Shown here: piece after piece, positions 50,825 to 61,551 of the stretch
Numbering within the stretch: the first letter of the stretch is position 1
Layout of the letters: the number at the start of each line of letters is the position of its first letter
Source of the DNA: Phytoseiulus persimilis
Lineage: Eukaryota > Arthropoda > Arachnida > Mesostigmata > Phytoseiidae
NCBI GenBank assembly: GCA_037576195.1
Contig: CM075103.1
Coordinates: 5,642,001-5,706,000, forward strand
DNA: 64,000 nt
Reading direction: 5' to 3'
Position numbers and translations under genes: made by a program
Notes under the pieces: generated by a model
Seen by the model: the letters and a program-made list of their open reading frames with translations, nothing else
What the model was told of the DNA's origin: nothing
Database searches by the model: none

Positions 50825-53800
50825 AGAGGCACGGACGAACTGTTAACCGTGAACGGTGGCACGGGTCCCCTAGCTACAGTCACAGATAACAACAACGACA
50901 ATGCCAAAAAGGTGAGAACAACTATGGAGTCTGACTTTGGCTCTTGCCACGAACGACGTTCTCGTTGGGTACGGTAAGCGCTCGATTTTGGAAGGATCGG
51001 GACACAGGGGTGATCCCCCCCTATCGAGCGAAACGGGCGATCCATCAAAGTCTGTTTTCTCGTTCCCGAGGCGATGGACTCGTGACTTCCACTAATGAAA
51101 ACCCTTCCGCAGATCCGCATGGAGAAAGCGGCAGCTGCCCAAAATAACAACAATCTTGCCACGGCGAATAACAACAACACAACCAGCAACAACAACAATA
51201 CAAACAGCACGAACAACAACAATGCGGCCACGCCGAACAATAACAATGCGGCCACACCGAACAACAACAACACGTCGATGACGTCGTCGCCGTCAACTTC
51301 GCCTTCGCAGACTTCTCGTGTGGTGCATCTCAGGAACGTTCCGACCGATGCGAGCGACCCTGAAATTCTGCAATTGGGGATTCCCTTCGGGAAAATCACC
51401 AACATTCTCCAATTACGGTGAGTTTGGATGAAATGAAAAACAATATGAATGCGACCCGTGATTGCCGCTCGGCCGGTCGGTCGAAAGGGGGAATGTCGTC
51501 TTCGCAAATATCTCTCCCGACTCATCCACACTTTTTGTGATTGCAGGGGAAAAAATCAGGCGTTCCTGGAAATGGAAACTGAAGTTTCCGCCGGTCAGAT
51601 GGTGGAATACTACGCCAAGACTTCATCGCCGCCTCAGATCCGTGGTCGCACGATCTACGTTCAGCAATCGAATCATCGCGAGCTGAAAGTGAACGACAAC
51701 GGCAACGCGAGCGGCATGTTGATCAACTCGACGCAGGTCGCCTTGGCCGCCGCCCAGGCCCTGGTCGGTCTTCAGCAACAGCACGGTTTGTCCCCACGCG
51801 CCAACGGCGATGTCGGCAGCGGAGACATTAGCCCAACACACAACGGCCAAACCCTAAACACCGTGCTTCGCGTGATCATTGAGAACCAACTCTACCCCAT
51901 CACCTTGGACGTTCTCAACAGCGTGAGTGGGACCCGCGATTCACTGACTTCCCTCGATCATTCTCGAATCAACTCCCCCGACTCGAATCCCACTGGAAGC
52001 CGAACTTATCGAGAATCGCTTCTGTTTACAGCTCTTCAGCCGGATAGGGAAGGTGCTCAAGATCGTGACTTTCAACAAGAACAGTGAGTAGGCTTCGATC
52101 TCGGCAGTCCTCGACTCGTTCTCGATCGGAATCTGGCCGGACGGTGCGGAGCCCCGTTTCGGATTCGAATAACGAGCGATCTCCCCCCAGATACCCTCCA
52201 GGCTCTGGTGCAGTACGCGGATGCCTTAGCAGCGCAAGCAGCCAAGATGACTCTGGATGGCCAGCATATCTACAACAGCTGCTGCACCCTGAGAATCGAG
52301 TATTCAAAACTACAGCAGCTGAACGTGAAATACAACAACGACAAGAGTCGCGACTTCACCAATCCCACGCTCCCGACCGGCGACCCGACCCTGGACAACT
52401 TGGGTCTGTCCAACCCGCTGGGCATGTTGCATTCGCCCTTCGCGAATCTCGGATCTCATCTCACCGCTGCTTTCAATCCACCGACACTCCCTCTGGGAGG
52501 CTTCGCGCTCCCTGCAGCCCAAGCTCTCGGAGTCGCCAGCCTCAGACTGCCCGGAACGCCTCAGTCATGCGTTTTGCTTGTTTCCAACCTCAACGAGCAG
52601 GTGCGTTCCCGGCCGTCGTTTGATTCCCGGATCTATTAGTTAGTCACTCACTCAGCTCGTCGATTCCCGTGTTTGTCAATCGATGGATCGGTCGATCGAT
52701 CAATCAATCAAACAACCAATCGTCGAAGCAGTCAGCCGATCGGTTCTGAGTTCAGCTGAAGCTCGTGGATCCTCAGCGTTGAATGTTTGCTCACGTCGCT
52801 GCCTCGACGTGACTGCTGTTCACTCGGTCTCTTTCCTGATTCACGATTCTCCATGGAGTTTGTTGCTGTTCCTCAGCTAAATGAAACTTTTTTCTCTTCC
52901 TTTCCCGACTTCTCCACCCTTGACAACTTGACCACTCTCATTCATGGCTGCTCCGTCTACCTCATCTCCCGGATTCCTGGCGCTGCTCTGCTGGCTGTTC
53001 GTCTGTCATTTGCATCCAAAAACATGAACTCAATACCACAATCCACAATCGATCGCGACAGACTGTCACACCAGACGCCCTCTTTACGCTTTTCGGTACG
53101 TTGTTTGCTTCGACGCAGTGAATTCCTCTCCTTTCGTCCTCTCAGTTCTCCTTTCCCCCTGCTCTCCAGTCCCTTCCGCAGTTCGAGAGTAACAAACTCA
53201 GTAATCATGTAATTCCCGTAGGCGTGTACGGCGACGTGATCCGAGTGAAGATCATGTTCAATAAGAAAGACAGCGCCCTCATCCAGATGGCTGAGCCGCA
53301 GCAGGCACACCTCGGTACGTATTGTGAGCGATCGACTCCGGTGCTCAGCTCGATCGGAGCTCTTTATGCGGTGCGCCAGTTTGTCAATCTTGCCACGAGA
53401 TGTCTGTCTGTGGACCATCTTCCTTAGAGTCGAAGAATTCCCTGAGCGCGTAAACAATGTGAACGAGCCTAAAACAAACTCTCAATCCACAGCGATGACC
53501 CACCTCGACAAAATCAAACTCTTCGGGAAACAGCTGCGTGTAACGCCGTCCAAGCATCACATGGTGCAACTGCCGAAAGAAGGGCAGCCCGACGCCGGCC
53601 TTACGAAGGACTACATCAGCAGCCCTCTGCACCGCTTCAAGAAGCCTGGATCGAAGAACTACCAGAACATTTACCCACCGTCGGCCACGCTGCATCTCTC
53701 GAATATACCGTGAGTTTACGACCCTCCGAAAACGCTGCACGTTAGCGAGAGACTTCGCGGGCTCTCCTTGACAAATCTGGCGCGGGAGTGATCCCGATTC

Positions 53801-54053
53801 GGAGTGGACCCATCCTGAGTCTCGTTCCCCGCATTTCAGACCGACCTGCGGCGAAGAGAAGATCCAAGAATCGTTCGCCGAAGCCGGCTGCGCCACGATA
53901 ATGGGGTTCAAGTTCTTCCCGAAAGACCGGAAGATGGCCCTTCTACAGCTGCCTTCTGTCGAAGACGCCGTAGTAGCCTTGATCAAGATGCACAACTATC
54001 AACTGTCAGAATCGTCCCATCTCCGTGTGTCGTTCTCCAAGTCCACCATTTAA
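50825..54053 (+). CDS. PTBP1: Polypyrimidine tract-binding protein, exons 2-10
   Basis: PTB (hephaestus in flies) is a nuclear RNA-binding protein that binds CU-rich RNA and mostly represses exon inclusion. Exons, all with GT-AG borders and matching phases: 50825-50911, 51113-51417, 51547-51922, 52032-52083, 52191-52600, 53062-53095, 53222-53314, 53493-53709, 53840-54053. With the first exon at 36222 the protein is 598 residues (human 531-557). Domains: Asn-rich linker (about 43-86); RRM1 (about 100-178, VVHLRNVP and KNQAFLEM); RRM2 (about 238-325, with the family signature [10 protein letters not shown] after it); an Ala/Leu/Pro linker; RRM3 (about 403-495, [20 protein letters not shown]); and RRM4 (about 520-598), ending in the invariant [10 protein letters not shown]. 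Introns are 107-201 nt except 461 nt before the 34-nt exon. Minus-strand frames across this region are shadows. Confidence 0.95.
52888..52920 (+). promoter_or_regulatory. CU-rich tract upstream of the PTB microexon
   Basis: A nearly pure pyrimidine tract (TTTTTTCTCTTCCTTTCCC and following) contains TCTT, a preferred PTB binding core. It lies about 140-170 nt before the microexon in the longest intron of the 3' half of the gene. It is too far from the acceptor at 53061 to be an ordinary polypyrimidine tract. The role in autoregulation is inferred. Confidence 0.45.
53062..53095 (+). CDS. PTBP1: PTB 34-nt microexon (RRM3 helix 1)
   Basis: The exon encodes [11 protein letters not shown] plus the first base of a Gly codon, flanked by ACAG and GTACGTT. 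It is required because exon 52191-52600 ends at SNLNEQ and exon 53222 starts at VYGDV, whereas every PTB has about 12 residues between them (human: VTPQSLFILFG). Its length equals mammalian PTBP1 exon 11. The acceptor is weak: the 20 nt before it are A/G-rich (CACAATCGATCGCGACAG) rather than pyrimidine-rich. Since 34 is not a multiple of three, skipping it shifts the frame and reaches TGA at 53237-53239. Confidence 0.9.
53123..53167 (+). promoter_or_regulatory. CU-rich tract downstream of the PTB microexon
   Basis: Pyrimidine-rich stretch with repeated CTCTCC, TCCT and TTCTCC words, in the 126-nt intron after the microexon and 55-100 nt before the next acceptor. With the upstream tract it brackets the microexon, the usual layout for PTB-mediated looping repression. 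This is inference from sequence only. Confidence 0.4.
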
Positions 54054-54196
54054 ACACGCCCGGCAGCAACGGTTGCCATCAGACGGGACCAAAGCACTGC
54101 GTCGAAATAGAAGGAGTTTCGACGGAGTTACAGTGGACTTAGTTCAAACAGCCATTTCAAAGTGATTGATGCGATTACTGAACACACATACGCAAA

Positions 54197-54214
54197 CACA
54201 CACACACACACACA
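54197..54214. repeat. (CA)n microsatellite in the PTB 3' region
   Basis: Nine CA units followed by CAAA units, about 150 nt after the PTB stop codon. Confidence 0.9.
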
Positions 54215-55807
54215 AACAAACATACCTACAGACGATCAAACAAGCCAGCCAGTGAGGAGTTGAACGAGCGAGAGGTCGAACAGACAGACAAACGATGAGA
54301 ACGTCCCCTAGTGGGTTACGAGGGCGCCCACCTCTGAAACTTTCGACTGAACTCTCTCTACCGGTGTCTCGACCTAGATTTCTCATCACTATCCATCCAT
54401 ATATTCAGACATCTGCTGACCGACCATTACATTTCCTTACCTACATTATAACTATGCTGGGAACTATGCTAACCTTCGAGGGTGATTATACGACCGACCG
54501 ACCTACAGAAGTATCACCGTTGTGTGCCGACGATTGTATTGTCTGCATTTTTCTCCGATGTTTTGAGCGGATCTATTTATGTAACAGATGCCAGAATGTC
54601 AAGACGACAAAGTCGACGAACACGAGAAGGGCCCAATGCTGATCGGAGGTGGCGCATAGGGAGCTGTCTGGCTAGCTGTTGCCTCCCGCCTACGGTGGCT
54701 TCGGCGATCGGGCCGTCCCCGGCTACACCGATCCCTGGTGCTGGCGATTATTTTTGCTAAAATCCGGCTGTGCCCGAACGCGACCCTCGCCGAATCACTT
54801 CTTGGGTCTGCGTGCGCCAGCTCGCGCGCATGCGTCTGCGCTTGAACGCCACAGGTCTGAGCACGTTACACGTGCTAATATCGTGCAAAGAAACGAGCAA
54901 ACAAACCCACCTACCCCATCTTGATCGTTGTGTCATCTGTTTTCTCACGTCTGTGTGTTTCCGACTTGGCTAGCTGCCGAGACAGTAGAACTCGAGCGAG
55001 AGGATTTAGTATCACGCTCGCTGATTTCTTCGCTCTCTACATACAACTCGACTCTTCCCTTCTGGATCTGAATTTTGAACTGGTCTCCGGGTACCGGCGT
55101 CGTGGCCCCGTGTTGTGACTGACCTTCTTGTAGACCTTCCCCGACCTTGCCGCGGTGCCTGTGCTCCGAACGGACACACAATCCAACTAGTCAGTCATTT
55201 CTTGGACGGAACAGAAGAGACAGAACGAACAACTTAACAGACGAGCGGCACGAATTGAAGCTTTTTTGTTTGTTCCCAAAGTTTCGAGCAAGAACAATAT
55301 TCGAATCGAGCAAGATTTCCATCAGAGTCAGTTTGTTAAGAACGAAGGCGTCCCCCGCGGAGTCAGTTCAAATTCTCCCCATCACCCCGAACATCATTCC
55401 ACGGCGAGACGGAACAACGGTCTCAGTGATGAATGCAGACTTGCTACCACCCGAATCGCAGCGATCGAGAGCTGCTGGTGCCCAATCCCTCTGATCAAAT
55501 TTCCGATCGCGCACGCGAGAAAGTGGTGACTTTTTTCATGGTGCAGCTTATGCGAGCTTTCGCAATTCGATTCACTTATGGACCTCATTCACCGATTTTC
55601 CCAGAGGGGGTTTTTGTTGTACAATAACTTATGACTGATTGATTGAATAAGTTCCCATTACGATTTGGAGTGTGCAGTTGATTGAGTTCTTTGTTGGATA
55701 CTTCGACGGAAAAACAAACGAACGGGCGAAAGCAAGCAACCCTTGAGATAGTTGAGGAGCGGCTTGCTCCCGGATCGACGGTCGATATCAATGCACCGAG
55801 TGCGATA

Positions 55808-55823
55808 ACAAACAAACAAACAA
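55808..55823. repeat. (CAAA)n microsatellite
   Basis: About four CAAA units. Confidence 0.75.
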
Positions 55824-58800
55824 GATAGCAAACCACAGATTGTTGAAGCGAACGATGGCGCGAGCGAGTCGGAGGGACGCCGATGTTGTGGAATCACCGT
55901 CGTACCAGCCACGAGGAATGCGGGAGATTCGAATCCGAAGCCATTCGAAAATAACTTGCAGGCCAGAGTTCAAACTTGCTACTTTCATCGAACTCCGGAA
56001 CAAATTATCGAATAGTAATCCAGTTGTCCGTTGCAAGTGCAAAGAGACGATGAGTGCAATGATCCGGGTTGGGACATCATATCACTAGCTATCCATGCGG
56101 CACTTCTCGAGCACCCGGAACCCTGGCTCCGTCTTCTGAACAGAAAATTCCTGTTTCTGCTTGAACCTCACGCGCGGTCCTCCGCGAGACTGCTCCCGTT
56201 TCCACTCAGAGTTTGAATCTGGAGCCAGGGATCTTCCGGTGGAAGGAAACCGGCGTGTGCTCGACTGTGTCGGTGGGATCGACAGTCCAACTCCTTGTTC
56301 TATACAACTTGCCAAGTTCAGCCGCATACCGAACAAGTTCAACATTTTGAGAGTTAGTGTCACAGATGGAACCGTGTTGTTTCTCCAGAGCCGTAGCGAC
56401 CGTGATAGTCGGTGGTATCCGACTCTGAAAGTTGACGGTAGCTCGCAAAAACTGTGCTGTTTACCGATGCTTCGACTTTTCGGGAAAAAACTGTAACTTT
56501 CCAGAAGTGCTGAGACAACGTTGACACAATCGCGAGAGCATTGAATATCATTTTTTGAGGAATAGTAGCCAGACAACTGAAAGGAGTGATTTGATTTTGG
56601 CCTGAGGTATTGTCGAATGTCTTCATGTACCAAAGCGTGTACAGGGAGACGTGGTGCGAACCACGAACTTATGTGAGGAACTCCCCTGCAATGTTAAGGG
56701 GTAAATAGCCTAAGTATTACCGAGTGTTAGCAGTTATTCAATTGTGTATTGACTACGAGCATCATTATCAACTGAAAACCGATGAGTATCTACATCGCCC
56801 TATCTATACGAATCACTATCGATATAACCTTGAGTGTTTGGGCGGGCCGGCTGGCCGCCCGAGGTCTTTTCTCTCGCTCTTCATCTACAGCTCGGCCTCC
56901 GGCGCCTGAAGCGACACAGATCGGCATTCCGCCTTTTCGGGTGTGACTGACCGACTGCCTCACAACGAGAACCCACCGTTATCGTTGCTGATTCATTTTT
57001 TTCCTGAGCGACTCGCTAGTTTTTCCTTCCGCACGGAAGCGTCTCGTTTCGAACGTTCGGTATCTCGAACGCTGTTTTCTGTCTGGAGCATCAGGGCGAA
57101 ATTCGCGGACGAAAATCAACGGAGACGAAGATCGGAGAGAAAAGATCCCGCGCACTAAACGAATGGATGGATACGTGAAACACCTGATCATGCAGAAACG
57201 AAGAAGACCCTTGCTGAACACGAATACGACGATGAGAGAAAGCGACACAGACAAAATTCACCGCCATCCAACAACCTGGCCATTAGAGTCGATAATGATA
57301 GCTGTAACCATTTTGTGCATTGCCGTTACAAACCTTAATCGCGAGTGGATTCGCCGCACAGGAGCTGGCAGCGATTATGTTTTTTGTGCGCGATCATTCG
57401 CTACTAACGTTGTATTTTCTAACCGAATGAGGAGAAGTGCCTTCAACGTAGTTTCAGGGGTAAGTTCAGGTGAGCCTCGGTTCGGCTAGCTGCGCTCGGC
57501 TCGCCCCGGCTTTGGATGTGGACCGAGGTATCGAAACCTGCCCCGCCGAATTGCTCAGTCTTGGCGGCTGAAGAAGCGGCGGCGGGAGCATGCGCCCTCA
57601 ACTCGGAATCCGCCCCTGGGCTTGTCGGCTCGTTGGCTGACCAGCTGATCGGTCACCTTGCCGTCTGAGGTGGAAACCCCACTTTCTATTTTTCATACCC
57701 ACCAACCGAAACAAACGAGCACAGGGATATATCTAAGACGATACTGAGAAATCATCCCAGCAACTCGATGCCCAAGTATTGGGATTGGAGTTCTGATGCG
57801 ATTCATATCACGACTTCTTAGTGAACCTGTTGAGAACATCCGATGATCGCCGCTCGAGTGGTGCTGGCACTTCGATGTCCTCATCTCACTGAACTATTGA
57901 AACTGATAGGCGATTAGAATCGCATATGTGTTTGGTTGTTACCGTCGGCGTAAACTGAAGCACCATCCGCATTGGAGGATGACATAAACACGAACAAACA
58001 AGAAAGAAGACTGGAACCAAGCAAGTGAGGAATATAGACAAACAAACCAACTTCAACATGCATACAACACAATACCCATCAAGATGAGTCTGAGGCATTT
58101 AGAGGCATTTATGGAAGCGAAAAAATCGAAGAAATATAATTGTGTTGTCGTCTGCATTCGTCACCCGAACTGATGACTCGAAACCTGGCGTTCTGTTGCT
58201 CTTCAGACGGTCAACCGATCGCACGTCTCGATGTCGCTCCTTATCTCTTGAATCAACTGTACTGACTCCTATATAAAGCGCATTATACCTTAGAAACGTT
58301 TCTTCCTTCGTAAGTGAGTTAGTCTGACTGTATCCTTGACTTAGAAGCCGCGCCGTCGGACTCGTGCTCTCAGAGATTCCAAGCTTCCTGAGCCAATCAA
58401 CTCGGTGTCCGAGTGGGGGACCCAAAGTCGTAAGTCGCACCAGATCTCTCTGGCTATGTTGGACTTCCTATTCCACATTTCCAGGCGTCGATTTGGCCGA
58501 AGATTTGGGAGGAGAACATTCTACCTCAGAACGAATCGCATCGAGCCTGTCTCAGGGACTTCGGTTGCTTTTTCAACGGCACATTCCTTTTTCGTGAACT
58601 TTGCTCACGCAGAGGATTCTGAGTGTCCTCGACCAAAAGCGACGTGGAATACAGGGCGACTAAATTAGTCCCCTCCCTCAGAAATCAGCTCGAACCTGTC
58701 GCGAGATGCGCATTCCGGAATCAGACGACGCTCCTTGTCGGCTGCATCCCGGTGCCTGACTACACCGTGTCGGGAGCGCCGAAGCTGTAGGAAATTCGTG

Positions 58801-59410
58801 ATACCGTTCCTGAGGAACTCTCTAGAGCTTCCGCCTGGAAGGAACGAGCACGAACGATCGCCTTCCAAAAGAGAGAGAGCGTGGAGATCGGGAGTACCGC
58901 TGACGAAATCAACGACGCTTCATTCGCATCGAATCAATTCCATGAGAGATCTCATCCGGTATCAGTTTACGGAATATACCGCTCGGTCCTGTTGGTGTTC
59001 TTATTTGTCTCGATCAGGCTCACTCCGTTACCTTCCTGTCCGAATGGAGAGATTTTTGCGGACATTCCAAGAATTCGGAGGGCGTGTAGCTACACCTTGG
59101 GCACCCCCGCCTCCTTCACACACCACCGCAATGCATGCTTTCGGCAGAGAGACTCGGAATCCGCATAACGTTGGATGGGTCAGCCCGACTTCTTCAAAGA
59201 AACTCTCGACCACTCGCTGATGAAGAAGCCGTTCTTCGCATAGGTTAGAATAGCTGAGATCACGAGGAGAGCAACCCCGCTCGGAGCGGAAGCCAAGAAG
59301 CGGTGAGATGTACTAGCGAGGCGAAAATCATTCACCGCAGAATGGGTGCAAAAGCTCCACCCTCGCCTCCAGAAGCTGACCGGGTTTAGAGAATGCCGGA
59401 AGCGAAAATA

Positions 59411-59434
59411 GAGAGAGGGAGAGAGAGAGAGAGA
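59411..59434. repeat. (GA)n microsatellite upstream of secreted gene 1
   Basis: Imperfect GA repeat about 20-45 nt upstream of the TATA box of the first secreted-protein gene. GA repeats can act as GAGA-factor sites in insect promoters; whether that holds here is unknown. Confidence 0.8.
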
Positions 59435-59455
59435 GGCCGTGAGGGATGAAACCCC

Positions 59456-59493
59456 CATAAAAGGATGCGATCGAAAGTCATCTTGATCATTCT
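59456..59493 (+). promoter_or_regulatory. TATA box and initiator of secreted gene 1
   Basis: CATAAAAGG at 59456-59464 is followed 33 nt later by GATCATTCTCG, which contains the arthropod initiator TCATTC (59487-59492). Transcription is predicted to start at the A at 59489, giving a 5' UTR of about 106 nt. Confidence 0.6.
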
Positions 59494-59594
59494 CGTCCAG
59501 TTTCCAGACCTATCTAGTGCCTCCGTCCAGGTGTCGTTCCTGCCCGCTGATCGTGCCATCAAGTCTGAGATCAGTTGCCGTGTCTGCCACAAAA

Positions 59595-60128
59595 ATGAAA
59601 CTCCCGAGGGAATCCGCGATCTTCTGCTGCCTGACCCTCTGCGTTACCGGATGCCTCGGCGACGATGCTTCCTACGAGGACTGGAATCATAGTGATGAAT
59701 CAGGTTTCAGCTTCCCTTCAATGGACGTTTTCAGCCAAGCGGCTTTAATGCTACAAATCATGGACGCCTGGTCCACTATATCGGAGCCCGTGTCCGCGTT
59801 GCGTGAGCTTACCCCAGGAGGTATTCAAATGCTTTCGGGCGGACTGATCGCTGGTGTTGCTTCGAGGATCTTCGAAGCGGACATGATTTCGCATGGGTTG
59901 AAAGCTGCGAAAATCGAAGACTCTTGCAGGAAGATGGTCGCATGTGAGCTGGGGAACTACATCCTCCACACCAATGAGCATCTTGCAGAGCTCTTGCTCC
60001 CTGTTTACAGAGAACTCTTCAAACCCACGTCGAAGTACTGGAAACACATGTTGCGCGGCTTGCGAGGAGCAATGTGCTTAGACATGTACCCTTCCTGCAA
60101 GCGGGACGGTTACTACATGAGGCGATGA
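59595..60128 (+). CDS. Small secreted four-cysteine protein 1 (tandem paralogue)
   Basis: Function unknown. The 177-residue protein has a signal peptide (about 1-21, hydrophobic and Cys/Leu-rich), a short acidic stretch (23-36), a hydrophobic helix region, and then the block it shares with its neighbour. That block holds GVASRIF (87-93), AAKIEDSCRKMVACE (104-118), LFKPTSKYW (141-149) and CLDMYPSC (161-168). Cysteines 111, 117, 161 and 168 are conserved in the neighbour with identical spacing, suggesting two disulphides. I chose the ATG at 59595 rather than the frame's upstream ATG-less extension because it has a good context (ACAAAAATG) and starts the signal peptide. One exon, with its own TATA/initiator and AATAAA. 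The C-x5-C-E pattern recalls insect DM4/12-type secreted proteins, but I would not assign the family. Confidence 0.85.
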   Translation: MKLPRESAIFCCLTLCVTGCLGDDASYEDWNHSDESGFSFPSMDVFSQAALMLQIMDAWSTISEPVSALRELTPGGIQMLSGGLIAGVASRIFEADMISHGLKAAKIEDSCRKMVACELGNYILHTNEHLAELLLPVYRELFKPTSKYWKHMLRGLRGAMCLDMYPSCKRDGYYMRR

Positions 60129-60220
60129 GCTGCATCGCTCAGATAGGAATCCAAGTTCCTGCAGAATGTAAATATTGTACAGACGGAACAAGTTTCTGGC
60201 AGTCGATAGAGGTATATTGT

Positions 60221-60226
60221 AATAAA
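60221..60226 (+). promoter_or_regulatory. Poly(A) signal of secreted gene 1
   Basis: GTAATAAAG about 95 nt after the stop codon. The second gene has the same GTAATAAAG context. Confidence 0.8.
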
Positions 60227-60594
60227 GATTGAGAGCATTCATCCCGAACAATCTTGAACCGTTATTCTTTCATGAGGGGGTGTATCAGAGACCGTACCGC
60301 AATCAGTCTCGTTTGGTTGGAATACTCACTCAATGAACTCTTGGGTTCCGCTGCCCAACGGGGAGGAAGTCGGAGGCAACGCCTCGCATCGTGTCCTTGT
60401 AGCTCATCTAATTCTGTGTTGCCCTCAGAGCGGGTTGCGAGCCCTTCCGCGAAACCGCAGTGCTGAACCGATTCTGACGACCACAGCCGTCTCGGATTCA
60501 TTCACGCTTTCCGAATTCCGAAATCGCCCATAGGTCTGGCGCCCCCGAACTCCTCAGCCTCTAACGGAGCAGCGGTGGTGAGGGACGGAGGCCT

Positions 60595-60629
60595 TTTATA
60601 AGACAGAGCACCCGACGCCGAGTTCATTC
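60595..60629 (+). promoter_or_regulatory. TATA box and initiator of secreted gene 2
   Basis: TTTATAAGA (TATAAG at 60597-60602) is followed 29 nt later by TTCATTCTCGG with initiator TCATTC at 60624-60629. The predicted start is the A at 60626, giving a 105-nt 5' UTR. The initiator core TCATTCTCG is identical to that of gene 1. Confidence 0.65.
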
Positions 60630-60730
60630 TCGGATGGATATTCTTTTTTTTCACGTCAGTCCCTCCATCGTGGAGCTGAAGGCCGCGTCCATAATTTCTG
60701 CTCAACGAAAAGCCGGGGCCCCGGAGAGAT

Positions 60731-61285
60731 ATGCAACTCTTCCGTTTGGTAGCTCTCGTTGTTCTCACACTCTGTGCGAGAGCTAGCAGTGAACGACATG
60801 GAAAACCAAACTCCATCGCGCCCTCAACGGTCAACAAGCTGCTCGCTGCTGGCATCGACAACGTCGTCTCGTCCCCGTCCGGAATCCTGGGCAGATCTGT
60901 GCGCACGCTCCTGTTGTTGATAGAAAGAGGTTGGACATGGGCGCTGCCCGCTGCGAACCTCCGCAGCCTCGACAAGGAAGGAGCCCGGATGATCACCGGT
61001 GGTATTTTCGTCGGCGTGGCTTCGAGAATTTTCAATATGGACATTCTCTCGCATGGTCTCCGTGCGGCGAAAGTTGAGAAATCTTGTCGAGCCTCGGCAG
61101 TTTGTGAAATGGGGGCTTTTGTTCTCCATCGGAATCGCGTCCTCGCTCCCATCCTGACCGCGGTTTTCAGGCCCTTGTTCAAACCCACCTCGAAGTATTG
61201 GGAGCCGATGCTGGACGGTCTGTCTGGTGCTAGATGTCACGAGGTCTACCCGTCTTGTGAACGGGAGTTCCTGATGAAGCGGTGA
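60731..61285 (+). CDS. Small secreted four-cysteine protein 2 (tandem paralogue)
   Basis: Function unknown. 184 residues with a signal peptide (about 1-20, MQLFRLVALVVLTLCARASS), a poorly conserved middle, and the block shared with the upstream gene: GVASRIF (95-101), AAKVEKSCRASAVCE (112-126), LFKPTSKYW (149-157) and CHEVYPSC (169-176). Cysteines 119, 125, 169 and 176 keep the exact spacing of gene 1 (5, 43 and 6 residues between). By my manual alignment a little over half of the last 94 positions are identical and need at most one gap, while the N-terminal halves hardly align. One exon, transcribed in the same direction about 600 nt after gene 1, with separate promoter and poly(A) signal, so not co-transcribed. 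The start is the first ATG of the frame. Confidence 0.87.
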   Translation: MQLFRLVALVVLTLCARASSERHGKPNSIAPSTVNKLLAAGIDNVVSSPSGILGRSVRTLLLLIERGWTWALPAANLRSLDKEGARMITGGIFVGVASRIFNMDILSHGLRAAKVEKSCRASAVCEMGAFVLHRNRVLAPILTAVFRPLFKPTSKYWEPMLDGLSGARCHEVYPSCEREFLMKR

Positions 61286-61550
61286 ACAAGGACCGAACTG
61301 GCCCCCAGAGGAAGAATCATCATCATCGGAGAGATCATGTCTTCAGACCGCTGTTCCTTGGGTCACGCTTCTCGACTCAAGATGAGAGGGGTCATCCATC
61401 TGCTGCATTCCGAGTACTTGGCATTTGATTTCTGTCCCAGGATGATCGTGATATATTCCTGCATGATTTAGCAGTGGGCAGCTTAAGAAACAGATCTTGC
61501 ATGTGTATCTTGATGCATCTCGAGATTCCGCCCGAAGCGGAGTAATATCG
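61286..61550. other. 3' UTR of secreted gene 2
   Basis: Untranslated sequence between the stop codon and the poly(A) signal. Nothing else is recognised. Confidence 0.7.
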
Positions 61551-61551
61551 T

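Larger units (their letters stand above)
54054..59455. other. PTB 3' UTR and intergenic stretch
   Basis: The 3' UTR of PTB starts at 54054. It contains a (CA)n repeat (54197-54214) and CAAA/CAGA-rich sequence. I find no AATAAA or ATTAAA on the plus strand between the PTB stop and 60221, so the 3' end is undefined. A (CAAA)n repeat lies at 55808-55823 and a (GA)n repeat at 59411-59434. No other gene is supported; frames such as 56085-56633 minus (182 codons) and 57163-57489 plus have no recognisable motif. Confidence 0.5.

Noticed and set aside
50815-51531. 238-codon minus-strand frame, very Leu/Val-rich
   Set aside because: It is the antisense of the Asn-rich and RRM1-coding exon of PTB; the apparent membrane segments come from reading AAC/AAT repeats backwards.
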